64,000 nucleotides of DNA from Ceratopteris richardii (taxonomy: Eukaryota > Streptophyta > Polypodiopsida > Polypodiales > Pteridaceae), in assembly GCA_020310875.1 (NCBI GenBank), contig MU260068.1:170001-234000 (forward strand). The letters are read 5' to 3'. Positions 1 to 11,691 of this stretch are shown in pieces. Position numbers and translations under genes: made by a program. The notes below the pieces were generated by a model. It was not told the DNA's origin. It was given only the letters and a program-made list of their open reading frames with translations, and made no database searches. The number at the start of each line of letters is the position of its first letter. The stretch's first letter is position 1.

Positions 1-1158
1 TTTTTTTTTCTTTCTCTGCAACATACGGTTAATGGTCTTCGAATCCATCGTCTGCAAACCTCGGGTTGGCTGCAAATGATGCAAGCGCAAGATATTCGAG
101 TTATATTAAGCGCAACAACGCCCAGGTTCTGTCTCGTGACCACTCGGTTTAAGGCGATATGCTTCATCCACGAAGCTCGGAGTACTGTTGCAATCAGCAG
201 ATGTATAGCTGCAATTGACGTGCAACATTGCGTAAGGTTCAGAAATTGCCAAAAAATTGGAATCCATGAGCTCACTGAGAAAGAAATTTTTGCTAACCAG
301 TGACCACGAAACCCGTGTCGTAATCTTCGCATGGCGATTGCAGTAACCGAGAGATGTGATTTGCTGATTTATTCCTACGCCTTCTTTTTCATTATTTCTT
401 GATGCCCCAGCTTCAAGGTGCAAAAGTTGCTTCACCGACGTACAGATTCAGGAATTACCATTCCTCTAGACCATGCTAATTGTGGATGCAACGACCTTTG
501 TAGCATTAATTTATATTACTCAGAGACGGATAGCTGGATTGCTGTCACAACAGAAATTTATATATTTCTTTCGGTTGCAAGATTTGACCCCTTATCGCAT
601 GGATGGTGCTGACCCGGTGAACCAAGCTTCTCCGTCCACATGATATTTTTGTTTATAATCGCCTCTGTTTGGCATCTATGTTCCTTCTTATTAGTCAGTT
701 CTACCTGGCGCCGTTCTGCAAGTGCTACGAAAACAAACTGATTATTGCGATGATAGTTTGCATTCATATCCGATTAATGTGTACAGAAGACGTATGGCCA
801 GTCAGCTACGAAAATGTAGTTATGATCAAATTTCTAGAGATACTTCTCATTCAAAATGATGGACAGCGGGATGTGAATTCCAGCCACTGTGCTATGCTTG
901 CTTGACATGCATTATTGCTTGCGGGTTTAATCTGTATGATTGTCTTCATAACTTAGCAAAAAAAACGAAGTATCAGTGGTGACTTAGTGGGAAATTTGAG
1001 CTCTCTGGTGCTACAAAAGATGTTCCCAAGCTAGGCTTGAACTCACGCTGTTGGAGAAAGAAAACTTTTCTTTACCCGCGAGAGTAAACATTCTTTTCAG
1101 ATCAGAAAAGAAACTTTTCATCCAGATCAAACATACTTTCAGGTGGACGCTAAGGGTG
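1..1158. other. Unassigned non-coding sequence
   Basis: I see no convincing gene in this stretch. The open frames are short, lack recognisable motifs and overlap on opposite strands. It does not match any other part of the window by eye. It may be flanking DNA or the unrecognised left part of the element that begins near 1208. Confidence 0.5.
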
Positions 1159-1216
1159 GGAATCGAACCGGTTTCCTATCATTCTGAAGCGCTGCTCTAT
1201 TCCAAGAGCTCAAGAA
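1159..1216 (-). other. Degenerate tRNA-like relic (antisense)
   Basis: On the minus strand a Pol III B-box-like GGTTCGATTCC lies at 1159-1169. Upstream of it is a D-arm-like hairpin: GCTC/GAGC stem at 1194-1197 and 1206-1209 with an 8-nt loop containing GG. The order and spacing resemble a tRNA. The anticodon stem and T stem do not pair properly, so this is a relic or a tRNA-derived repeat rather than a working gene. Similar antisense pieces occur at 15335-15405, 15500-15575 and 63331-63390. Confidence 0.4.
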
Positions 1217-1660
1217 TGTTGCCGACGGGGCTTGGACGAGGATCAAGAGGACGAATCACTCTTCCAAAGGATCAAGGGAAGGACGTAGCTCTATGTGGAG
1301 CTAAGTATTTTCCAAATTATGTTTTCATTTTGATATTTGTTTGCCCGAATGCTTTCATTTAGGATGCATTAATTAGGACTAAAAGCATAGTCCAATTATG
1401 ATTATCTCAACATGAAAGCTAATTAGAGAATTAAACGGTATTGAAATGACACAAAAGTATACAAAGTACTTTTCAGTTTTAGGCATGCAATTGAACTTTC
1501 TATTTCCATTCATGCACAAAAATGAAAAGATTATTTGTGCATAAAAGAATGTTTTATGCACATCAAGTTCACACTTGCTTGGGAAAGGTAGTTAATTCTC
1601 TAGTTCATGCACTTGAATAATTACCTTTTGCCAGAATAGCAAGCAGGTTGTTTTTGCATG

Positions 1661-1806
1661 GATGCTTGTTTGCATACCTAATAAGCTTGAGATTTGCTTA
1701 AATTCATTACACTTGCATGTATTCACATGCATTTGCATCCAAGAATGGGCATTTGCATACATGAACATGCATTTGCATGCAAGTAGATGCATGTGCATAC
1801 GCATGA
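1661..1806. repeat. TGCAT motif cluster
   Basis: TGCAT occurs about ten times in 146 bp, often as ATTTGCAT or CATGCAT. The same cluster is kept in LARD-B1 at about 16298-16448. CATGCA is the core of plant RY elements, but a regulatory role here is only inference. Confidence 0.5.
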
Positions 1807-3101
1807 TCTTTTGGTAAGTAGCTGAACACGTATAGTTTCACTCCTTTCTTTTTCTAACTTGACTTAGCTAGGTAGGAAAAATAGAATTACCTAGTTGCAA
1901 GGATCTTGACCATCATGCAACTAAGTATCTAGTCTATTTTTTCCAAAAAAAAAGTGATACATAGGTATCACTTAGTAGGAGTCCTTTTGAGGAAAAGAAA
2001 GCATGTTGAAAGTAAGTATTTATTTCTTCTTGTCATTAAGATGCCAAGAACATAGAGCTACTTTCCAATGTGTATGCTCAGTCTAAGTTTGGGAAGAAAC
2101 CTAGACATTCTTAGCAACCAACGTGGATTTAATTGTTTTTGGATGTTCATGTTCATGCACCCAAGATGAATCATTGGATTCGAAAGAAAAAAGATTCCAA
2201 GATAAATCTTTGGAATCTAAAAGTTCTTGAAAGAAAAACTCTCCCTAGATGTGAAACTAGAAATCTTTCAAGAAAAGTCTAATAGCAAGTAGTTCCTAGT
2301 AATTCCCCAAACCACTAGTTTTGGTACTTAAGTCCAAATAGTGATATAACCTAAAGTTATATCAAAGATTCTTAGCTTTGGAATCTGAGGGGCATTAGTA
2401 CATGCTTAGACTTGAGACAGGAAAAGATCTCTAAAAGCCCATGGGTAAGCGAAGACGCTTTTGTTAGTTTAAGAGATCTTAATAAAACAGACTAAATCTT
2501 TATTTTAGTCGCAAGGTCAACCAGACATGTGATTGGAACTACTCTGAAGTTTGCCCAAGTTTTGGCAATAAAATTCCTTTTGGGAATTATCCACTCAAGT
2601 TCCATCTATCCAGTGAAAAATTGTGAAAAGAATAAGTTGTTCCAAGTTTGAATAGAGAAGAAATTCCAAGAATGTAGTTTGCAACCATGAAGACGGTACT
2701 TAAGTTTGTGGAAGGTAAAACATGAGTGTTTGCCTATCCTTAAAGGGATTTTGGTACAAATCCAAAGAGCATGAGCGGATGCTTAAGACTTAAGCAGTAG
2801 AGAGATTCCTATAAATTCCCGGCCGGGATAAGTACCCAAAGCTTCAGTAGAAAGGAATCTAAAGACAAGAAGTCAAAAGCTCTTGTCACTACAAATTGGT
2901 CAAGGATAAACCAGTTTAACTTGAATATATGAAAATTCAAGTACTTGGAATTTTGATTGGTTTTCATTTGAAAACCCTAGCAAAAAAGGATGGATGTTCC
3001 ATTAGAAAATCTAGTTAGAGATAATACCTGTAACTTCAAAGCTTTCGTAAAAGAATTGAAGTAAGAAGGTACTCCATTAAGAGATGTTTATTATAAAATT
3101 C

Positions 3102-3159
3102 ACTCACACGTCAATGTGAGTATAAAATAGGGTGGTATGGGACACCAAATTTTATACTC
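3102..3159 (+). other. Conserved paired hairpins in LARD-B2
   Basis: The first inverted repeat is ACTCACA (3102-3108) with TGTGAGT (3115-3121). The second is GAGTATAAAAT (3118-3128) with ATTTTATACTC (3149-3159), enclosing a G-rich loop with a GGTG/CACC pair. The two share bases, so they may be alternative folds. LARD-B1 keeps both at 23753-23809 (10 of 11 pairs in the second stem). Conservation in otherwise non-coding DNA suggests an RNA signal such as packaging or dimerisation; that function is inference. Confidence 0.5.
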
Positions 3160-3260
3160 CGATTGATGTAGGAAAGATGGCATGGGACATCGGACCGTGA
3201 GTTGATGATTATCTTTTAGTCCTAGTTTGAATTTTGAAGTTAGATTTGCCCATGCAGGAG

Positions 3261-3340
3261 TTTAAATTCAAGGAGGATAAAAGTAGTATCTCAAGATACT
3301 TTTAAATTCAAGGAGGATAAAAGTAGTATCTCAAGATACT
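3261..3340. repeat. Exact 40-bp tandem duplication
   Basis: Positions 3261-3300 and 3301-3340 are identical. LARD-B1 does not have the duplication, so it arose in this copy after the two diverged. Confidence 0.9.
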
Positions 3341-4747
3341 TCAAGGTAACTTTAAGATAAAAGAAATAGAAGATATGAAGTAAATAACTTCCAAGATCTT
3401 CTTGAAGCTCTTCAAGATAAAGTGTTGTTAGCTTGGAAATATTTTAATTTCTGAAAGAAGATTGAACTTTGATTTTGAGTTGATCTTTTCAACTAAGGAT
3501 TTGATTGACTAAGTAAAGCACCGAGTTCCTAGTGTAACTTGGTAAATTCACTCTTTTTAACTCAAAGAAATGCACAAGAATTGCATCCCCAGTAACGAGT
3601 CAGAAAGACTGAATATGACCTGGACTTAGTCTCAAGTAAAGCATTATTTAACTAGAAAATTCATCAACAAAACCTCTGTAGGTCGACACACTGATGTTGG
3701 TTACCACATTAGTATCTTGTGGTTGGATAATGTTTTTGAGTTGCTTTGAATCTTTTTGAGAATCCATCTTATTTCTCTTAAGGATAAAGAAAATGCTTCA
3801 ATACCCTGTTGAAACAGATCTTTAAAGAAGTTAAAGTCCTGAGTCATCTAGACTATGACTCATAGCGAGCTTTTGTGTCTTCGAAGTTTGAATTGGTTGT
3901 ACTGAGTTTCAGCTATTTCTTTTCACTTTCCAAATCTTTTGGAATTGGCTTAGATATGGTATCTCATTCCTTTTTGCAAAAGACCAGGGTTAGCCGATTA
4001 GAATAAGATAACTGAATTGAACATCCTAGACAGATGTTACGTACAAGAACCTTTTCAATCTTCAAAAGATGATAAGTCTAAGTGGACTTATTTATTTGAG
4101 TTTGCTTCAAGTTAATAGCATAAATGATTTCCTAGAGTCCAGTATACTCTAGAATAGAGAAGTTAGGAATTACTCAATAGATTGACAATTCCTAAGAACT
4201 TTTATCTAAAAACTAGTCTTTGAGAAAAGTGTCCTAAGTTGGACAATTTCATTTGAATTAGTTAAAGTTATAGTATGGTTGACTCAAAGAAAATGGTAAA
4301 CTTTCTCCTACAGTTTACATAGGATTTTTTAAACTCATTAGGACAAAGTAGTCCTCCAATCAGGTGAAAAAGATCAAGTAATTGTTGGATCAAAGTAAAC
4401 CATTATACAAACATCTAAGTTAGATGTTTGGGACAACCAAACTTCAAGTTCTCCAAAACAAATTCAAGTGAATCAAGGGTTCTCAAAGTCTTGTAAGGGA
4501 TAAGAATCCCACCTTTGTTACTAAATCCATGCACCAGTCATGCCTAACAATGGACTAGTAAGCTGAATCCACCCAATTCACATGTTTGTGCCTAGATCGC
4601 ACATCTAGAAACTATGAATTGGCTAGGGATGTGTTTAGATCCACCCTTATTATTCTTTCACTAGTTTTTACTTTGATCAATTCATCAAAGTGCAAAATGA
4701 AAAACTGTTTAGAATCATTTGGCCAGGGATGCCACCACAGAGATGAG

Positions 4748-4800
4748 ACATGTTCTTCCACTCCTAGAACATGACCATGTTCTTCCTGTTTAGAACATGA
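4748..4800. repeat. CATGTTCT / AGAACATG inverted motif cluster
   Basis: Two copies of CATGTTCT alternate with two of AGAACATG within 53 bp, shortly before the LTR. This gives an inverted repeat with a short spacer. The cluster recurs at about 25340-25393 in LARD-B1 at the same place relative to its 3' LTR. It could form a hairpin near the polypurine tract. Confidence 0.5.
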
Positions 4801-4873
4801 GGCTCTGGGGTTGCCTACAGTATGTATATAGCTCTATTTTTGAGGATGAAAATATTTTCCAAGGGGGAAAGAA

Positions 4874-5321
4874 TGTAATAAAGTAAGTCTATGATCCAAA
4901 GGTTTGGGCGGTTCAGACGGATCTGAAATCCGGCATCATTCGGTCATCCGTATGTATGACCAAAGATCTCGAGTTTAGACTTACTAGGAGGTCTTGTGCT
5001 CTTATGAACAAGTAATCCATTTAGCTTAGTGGTTAAGTCTCAAGGATGTCAAGGAGGAGGTCTTGGGTTCAATCCCCATGGGGAGCATGGGGAGAGTATT
5101 TTGCCCAAAGAGATCTAAAGCCTTCTAGAAGTATCCACTTGAGTTAACTCAAGTTGACTGGGACACTTGGCACACATGTAGTTATATGACCGACACTTGG
5201 ATGGTTAGTATCCACCTGCCCATGCAGGCAGTCCCCTGGAGAGAGCTATATATAGAGGTATTTGGTTAGGAGGGGATTTATCTCTCTAGCATGTGGTGGT
5301 CGTAATCCTTGTTCTCTTGCA
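4874..5321 (+). mobile_element. LTR of LARD-B2 (448 bp)
   Basis: The LTR begins TGTAATAAAG and ends TTGCA. It has the same length as both LARD-B1 LTRs (14696-15143 and 25469-25916). A purine-rich tract (aagggggaaagaa) precedes it. A TATA-like ctatatatag lies at 5246-5255, and tRNA-like A and B boxes at 5021-5036 and 5065-5077. It is more diverged than the B1 pair, so it is an older copy. Confidence 0.8.
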
Positions 5322-5333
5322 TTGGTATCAGAG

Positions 5334-5821
5334 TAATCCTTGTTTTCTTACAACAAACAGGTATAGAAGGAGTGGATAGTAACTAGCATCAAGGGTGTGG
5401 GGTGCTATGGGTATGCACTCTATATGCTCAATGGGTGAGATACAAATATGATATGCAACGGAGGGGAGGCTCGATGGTATCACAACCAACTAAATGCCTA
5501 GAGTGGGTGTAGGATATAATGCATCGGTGGGTAAGGCATCATGGCGGTCCTCAAAATGCTCTGAACGTCCAAATTCGTAGGGGTGCGTTGCTGACGTCTC
5601 CGTATCTCCATGTCATGGCGTGTGTGAATCGTCAGAATCTCTCTCTGATGTGGACGGGCTCTCCGGAGTGGGGATCTCGATCGTCGATGCTGTCGTTTGT
5701 GGGATCTGGAAAAATTTGTAATATAAGTCTGAGGGGGAGGGGCCAGGTGTATCTCCATCTGCTGCTGGAGGAGTGATGCACGACGGTGCTAGAGCTCTAC
5801 TAGGAAATGTCCTAGAGGGCG
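5334..5821 (-). other. Probable LINE 3' untranslated region
   Basis: This follows the end of the LINE ORF2 frame (stop near 5822, minus strand). I see no open frame of note, no clear poly-A tail (poly-T on the plus strand) and no target duplication at its left end. The first bases (5334-5352) near-duplicate the LTR end at 5296-5312, so the LINE/LARD-B2 boundary is rearranged and uncertain. Confidence 0.4.
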
Positions 5822-8325
5822 CTAGTCCTCTATCCTCAATAAAGCACTGATCTCTCTGGGCCTCCTGAAGAGCTGTGGGTAGCAGTCTGTGATGTCCTCA
5901 TATGCCTGGCATCTACATGTGTAGTGCTCCTCGTCCTCCACCTCCTCTCTACATATCCTACATAATCTCTCATCCCTCGGGGTATGTGTGGCTCGCCCAA
6001 CCTCAATCTCGAGCTGGTGTGATGATACTCTGAGCTTCCCAATGGTCACTCTCTTAGCTGGTGCCATATATGTATCCATGTATCGTGGTCTCTGAATGAA
6101 ACCATCCGCTGTCACAGTCAGGAAGTGCTCTCTGTAGTGTTGCCTCTTTGTGGGAAGAGGCTCCCGTGGTGCTATCCATGTCTCCCTGACGTGTATCTGT
6201 AGTAGGACCTGACGGATGATCCTATTCCTCTCTGAACGAGAGAGGGTAATGTGGGGGGAAGAGAGGTCATACTGAAAAGGGGGGAGATCCATAATGCTCA
6301 TGCCATGGTCTACTAACCATCGGTAAGTCTGTGCATACCATACTCTCTCATGCCCTGTCTCTACCAAATGTCTCAAGCTCTCAAATGCAAGCCTGGTGAG
6401 TCGGCTTGTGGGGAGCTCTCTGACTCTCAGAATAAAGGTCACCAACTGGAAGAGGGCCTCCACTAGCATCGGTGGTGTGCCAAGCTCAGCTCGTATAGTG
6501 TCATGTGGAACGGAGGGCTTGCTGCATAGCAATCCTAAGATCATGGTGACCTAGGGCCTCTCAATCCGCGTCCAGATCGCCTCTGCGATCCCTGGTGCCC
6601 ATAGTGCTGCTGCGTACATCAATGCGGGTGTCACTAGAGTGTCAAAGAGCCACCCCTTAGTCCGGTGCTCTTGAAAATGTGTCTGAAAGCAGCGTCTCTC
6701 CAATCCTGCAAGTGCCGCATAGCCTCGCGTCAATCTATCTCTCGCGGCTTGTGCCATGGAGAATACCCCTGTGCTGCCAGAGAAGGTGACACCTAGGTAG
6801 ACGTAGGAGTCCACTACCTCTATCTGTCCTCCAGCTACCGTGAAAGAGGCACGATGGCGTAATGTCCTGGAGGTATGGAAGATCATGACCTTGGTCTTGC
6901 CAAGGTTCACTGTGAGTCCTCTCTCCATGCAAAAGGTATCGAGCGTTTGTAAATGTGACTGCAACCCCTCCTATGACTCTGAAAGCAGGACAATGTCATT
7001 AGCATATAATAGGATGTGTACTGGTGTACCTCCGAGGTCTCCTCCTCGCCCTCCTGCTCGCTGTATATACTCCGTGATCTCGTCGATGTAGAGATCGAAG
7101 AGAGTGGGTGAGAGAGGGCAAACTTGTTTCACACCAATGGTGCTAACAAGGCTGTCTGATAGACCGCCGGGGCAGCGTACCCTGCCTGTGACTCGTGCAT
7201 ACAAAGCGTGGATGGCCCATAGCATGTCTGATGGTAGCTGTAACTCGTGGAGCCTCTGTACTAGTCTCTCTCGAGGGATCATGTCGAAGGATTTGCGGAA
7301 ATCCACAAAGCAACAGTATAGTCTCTACTTCCTCGCCTTCGCGCTCTCAATGAAGCAACGAAGCACGAAGATGTGGTCGATGGTGGAGAAAGTGTGGCGG
7401 AAGCCTGCCTAGCCGGGTGCTCTGATCCCAGCTGCCTCAGCATGTGTACTGAGCTCTGCCTCTAGTACTGCCCCATAGATCTTGGCCAGTATATGGCCTA
7501 TCATAATAGTCCTGTAGTTCCCTGGGTCCATGATATCGCCAGACTTATGGATAGACGTAATGGTATGCATAGTCCATGAGTCGGTTAATCCCTCAACCAA
7601 AGCACGGTTGAAGAGATGGGCGATCAAGTGGGAAACTATATCTGCTGCGTATATAAAGTGCTCTCCCTGTAGCCCTATGTGGTAGCCTATGGATGGCCTG
7701 TCGTACCATGCCTGCCGTGAAGAGGGTGCATATCACAGGACGCGGTGTGGAAGGAATCGGTAATGGTGGCTGTCCTGGGACATCATATAACCTCTAGGCG
7801 TAGGTGTGCCAAGTCTGAGGATCTGCTATGGGTGTAGGTGGGCGTGGCTCACGTAGTGCCCTCCACGCGGTGACACAATCCCTACTCATGAGAAGGTCGA
7901 TCAACTCTACCTCCCGTCGATCCTCAAAAGCTTGCCGTTTCCGACGTGTGAGGGCTCGCATCTGTCGTCATGCCTCCCTCTCTGTGATGGATCCCAAGAT
8001 ACTCTGTGCTCTGAGATGTCAGTATAGTCGCCTACACTCCTCATCGTACCATCTATTCTGGGGTGTATGCCCCAGCCGTGTCGAATGTGCAGTGCTGTGG
8101 GTGGTGTATGGGAAACTGAGAGTAGCAGATGTATGGAGGATCGAGGAGAAGTGGGCAGTGAGGGTGTCCAAGGAGGTAGAGGAATCAAGGGAGTAGATGC
8201 ACTCTTGAACATGGGAGCTATAGATATGTGCTAGCTCATGTCTAAAGTGAATGGTGGTATGGGCTCGTGGCTGTATGGTGACGGGGTGGGATATGCATGG
8301 TGAGCCGCGAATGGATAGGGCAAGA
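5822..8325 (-). pseudogene. LINE ORF2, C-terminal part: linker, reverse transcriptase, Cys-rich tail
   Basis: This is the right-to-left continuation of the endonuclease at 13809-14648. A linker (WYDEEC-like, about 8060) leads to RT fingers (IHKSGD, DPGNYR; 7409-7627), then the AGFR region, palm (DFRKSFDMI, PLSPTLFDLYI) and catalytic loop YAND at 6995-7006. The family normally has (Y/F)ADD, so the first catalytic Asp is Asn here. The thumb includes LTVNLGKTKVM and YVYLGVTFSG. The tail carries the CxxC...H...C motif typical of plant LINEs (RLCRICREEVEDEEHYTCRC). In-frame stops at 7409, 7325, 6971 and 6551 are all TAG. It is a dead copy that would have acted in target-primed reverse transcription in the nucleus. 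Copia-C inserted at its right edge. Confidence 0.85.
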
Positions 8326-8702
8326 TGTCACGAGGAAGGAGATAAGGAAGAGAGCTCACACACACACTCTCACTCTCAAGGAGAAGCACACACAGATTGA
8401 GGCAAGGAAGAATAATCTTCTTCTTCTTCTTCTATTACATAAAAGGAATGTACAAGAATGACCTAAAAACAAGAATACAACAAGTGCAATATATAAAGAT
8501 CAGTACATAAGGAAAAACCTAATGTCCGCGAATGAGTGAGCTGGCAAGAAACAAATGTGCCATCACTCTCGGTAGATAAATCTAATAAAGCTCAATGAAG
8601 TATCACTGACATATACCGGCGTGACCACTATACATGTCAGAGAAATGAAAAACTGGTACGTGTCATCCTGGATCATTACATGTTGAGCTTGATATCTCAA
8701 CA
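8326..8702 (-). mobile_element. 3' LTR of Copia-C
   Basis: It begins TGTCACGAGG and ends CTCAACA on the plus strand. It is nearly identical to 13429-13805. The pol stop at 8663 lies about 40 bp inside it, so the coding end overlaps the LTR. Confidence 0.9.
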
Positions 8703-11691
8703 CTCCCCCTCAAGCTCAACGCCATATCCTGTAATCCAAGCATCTTCCGAAACTTCTTCAACTTCTCAGTTCCAAGTTCTTTGGTGAAAATATCAGCAAC
8801 CTGCTCATCTGTTCTCACATAAACAAGATCAATATCACCTGCTAATACCTTCTCTCTGATGAAGTGATAATGTACCTTGATATGCTTTGTTCTAGCATGG
8901 AAAATAGGGTTCCGTGCTAACTGTATGCTGCTAAGATTATCACAATAGATAGTGATAGGCTTTTGCACTTCCACACCTAAATCTGCAAGTAACATCTCCA
9001 GCCATGATGCCTCACATGCTGCCATTGCAGCACCTCTATACTCAGCCTCTGTACTCGACAAAGCAACAGTGGGTTGCTTCTTACTGCTCCATGTAATAGC
9101 TGCACCTCCAAGTGAGAAAAGAAAGCCACTAGTAGATCTTCTATCTGGAGTACTACCAACCCAATCTGCATCCGTGTATCCATGAACCTGCAACTCCACA
9201 CCAGCTTCATAAAACAATGCATAATCCAAAGTAGCACTCACATAACGTAGAGTGCGCCTCAGAGCATCCAAATGTGGCTTCCTGGGAACCTGCATAAACT
9301 GACTTTCAAGTCCAACAGTATAACTTAGATTAGGCCTTGTAATTGTGAGATATATAAGACTTCCCACAATTTTCCTGTACATAGTAGCATTTTCCAATGC
9401 TTCACCTGATGTAGTATCCAATTTCAAATTCTGATCCAATGGCATAGAAATTGGCTTGCAATCAGCCATACCATACTTTTGTAGCATATTCAAGGCATAT
9501 TGCCTTTGTGACATCCATATACCTGTTTTTGTATGTATAAACTCAATGCCCAAGAAATAGCGCAGCACACCAAGATCTTTCATGTCGAATTCCTGCATAA
9601 GAAGTTTCTTTACCTCTTTGATGCTTTCTTCATTATCACCGTCTACAATCAGGTCATCAACATAAATAGCCACAATAGTGATGCCATCATCAGCCTTCCT
9701 TGCATATAGAGAGTGATCTGCATCACACATAGAGAACCCAATGCTGGTTAAGTAATCAGCAATCCTTGCATGCCATGCACGAGGGGCTTGCTTCAGCCCA
9801 TACAAAGCCTTTTGCAACCTGCAAACATATTCTGGATGCTTTGAATCTTCATATCCTTGTGGCTGGTCCATATATACTTCTTCCTGCAACTCACCATGTA
9901 GGAAAGCATTCTTCACATCCATCTGATGCAAAGTCCATCCTTTTGCTGTAGCTAATGCAACAAGTGTTCTGACAGTAGACATTTTAGCTATAGGGCTGAA
10001 TGTTTCCTCATAATCAATGCCATATGTCTGTGCATAACCTTTAGCTACCAATCGTGCTTTATACCTGCTTATGCTACCATCAGCATTATGCTTTACCTTA
10101 TAAACCCATTTGCAGCCTATGGATTTCTTTCCTTGTGGCAATGGAACCAGCTTCCAAGTATCATTTCCATAAAGTGCAGCCATCTCCTCATCCATATCTT
10201 TTTCCCAATCTGCATTACCAATTGCATCTTCAAAACAAGAAGGTTCAACATCTTCTATTACCTTTGTCATGTAGGCACAATGGCGAGCCATGTAACTATC
10301 ATATGTCAATCGTTGCACTGAATTACGCATCCTCCGAGATGTTCTTGGTCTTGGGTCACTTCTCCTTGTATCATCTGCATGTGCCCTTCTTACTGCTGGA
10401 GTCTTCACAAAGGGCAATCCAAGTTCCTCATCAAGACTCTTTTCTGAACCGCTTGAATCTCCATCGTCTTCAAAACTTGCACATGTTTTATGACCAGCAG
10501 AAAGCTTTTCTTTACCTTTCTTGGATGTATTTGATGAATTTGCTGGACTGAAATTCCCACGTAATCTTCCACTCCATGGATTTGAGTTGGAACTATTGCT
10601 TGGTGATGCATCCGGTCCACTCAAAACCTGAGATTCTGCACTTGATTTTTCAGCATTTTCTTTGTCATTTGGTTCAAGACTCAGTCCTTCTTTGGCATCT
10701 GCATAGAAGCTTGACATTTCATCAAATACCACATCTCTGCTCACCTTTACCTGTCGTGTGAGTGGGTTATAACATTTATATCCCTTTTGCTCAAGGGAGT
10801 ATCCAATGAAGACACACTTTTCTGCTTTTGGATCAAGCTTCGTCCTCAATTCATCGGGGACATGTACATATGCAATACAGCCAAAAACCTTCAGATGTGA
10901 TAAGTTTGGCTTTTTACCTGTAAACTTCTCTTCAGGTGTAACTTGATGTACAACAGCAGTGGAAGTTCTGTTCATGATGTATACAACAGTATGCACAGCT
11001 TCTGCCCAATAACAATGAGGCATATTCTTCTCAGCCATTAAAGCTCTTGCTATTTCTGCAATATGCCTGTTTTTGCGTTCAACAACACTATTCTGTTGTG
11101 GTGTGTACCTGCATGAAAACTGACGTCGAATTCCATGATTTTTTAGAAAACTGCTGAACTCATTTGACATGTATTCACCTCCTCCATCAGATCTTAATGT
11201 CTGAATGTACTTCCCTGTCTGCTTTTCCACCATAACTTTAAAATTCTGGAAGTGAGTAAACACCTCGCTCTTCTCTTTCATGAAATAGACCCATACTTTG
11301 CGTGTATGGTCGTCAATGAAAGTAACATAAAACCTGCAACCGCCCATAGATGTGGTCTTTGCTGGACCCCAAACATCTGTATGTACTACTTCTAGTACAT
11401 TTTCACTAACATGCTTGTCATGTGGAAACAATGCTCTTGACTGTTTACCAAATTGACATGCTGCACATACCTTTTGCATTTCTGCAACTTTGAAATTTGG
11501 TAGTCCATGGACAATCTCCTTTCACTGCATCAGTTTCAGCCTTTGCAAGTTTGCATGTCCAATCCGTTTGTGCCATATCTCTATATCTGCAATAACTCCT
11601 GCACCTTTTGCAAACATGGCTGCATTCATTTCAAGAATTTTCACATTTAAGGTGAACATCCTACCCACTTTGTTTCCTTTGGGAACCAATC
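8663..11691 (-). pseudogene. Copia-C pol: integrase, RT, RNase H
   Basis: The longest open piece is 938 codons (8663-11479). Integrase is complete: HxxC...CxxC zinc region, then D35, D98 and E134 (DD35E spacing). RT carries VDVKNAFLHG-like and LKQAPRAW motifs and the catalytic YVDD. RNase H follows (TDADWVG, SSTEAEY, YCDNLSS, HARTKHI), ending at DIFTKEL. Just upstream the same frame continues through the pre-integrase region but is cut by a TGA at 11522-11524, and a one-base frameshift near 11695 separates it from gag-protease. Apart from those two breaks the polyprotein is full length. The apparent Met start at 11479 is not a real start; the natural product is a Gag-Pol polyprotein cut by its protease. 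Confidence 0.9.

Larger units (their letters stand above)
1208..5333 (+). mobile_element. LARD-B2: non-coding LTR element, partial copy
   Basis: From about 1208 this sequence parallels the interior of LARD-B1 (about 15860-17713 and 22799-25468) over several kilobases. It then runs into a 448-bp LTR at 4874-5321. The interior has no frame longer than about 100 codons and no gag, protease, integrase or RT motif, so it looks like a large retrotransposon derivative (LARD) rather than a decayed autonomous element. The left LTR is absent. Oddly, the LTR is followed by a primer-binding-like ttggtatcagag (5322-5333), as expected after a 5' LTR, so this may be the middle of a tandem LTR-interior-LTR array or a rearranged copy. 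Confidence 0.7.

Noticed and set aside
1..905. Several overlapping 60-109 codon frames on both strands
   Set aside because: No motifs, no consistent codon pattern and mutual overlap; not called as genes.
5021..5077. Functional tRNA gene in the LTR
   Set aside because: A and B boxes fit, but the anticodon arm and acceptor stem do not pair.
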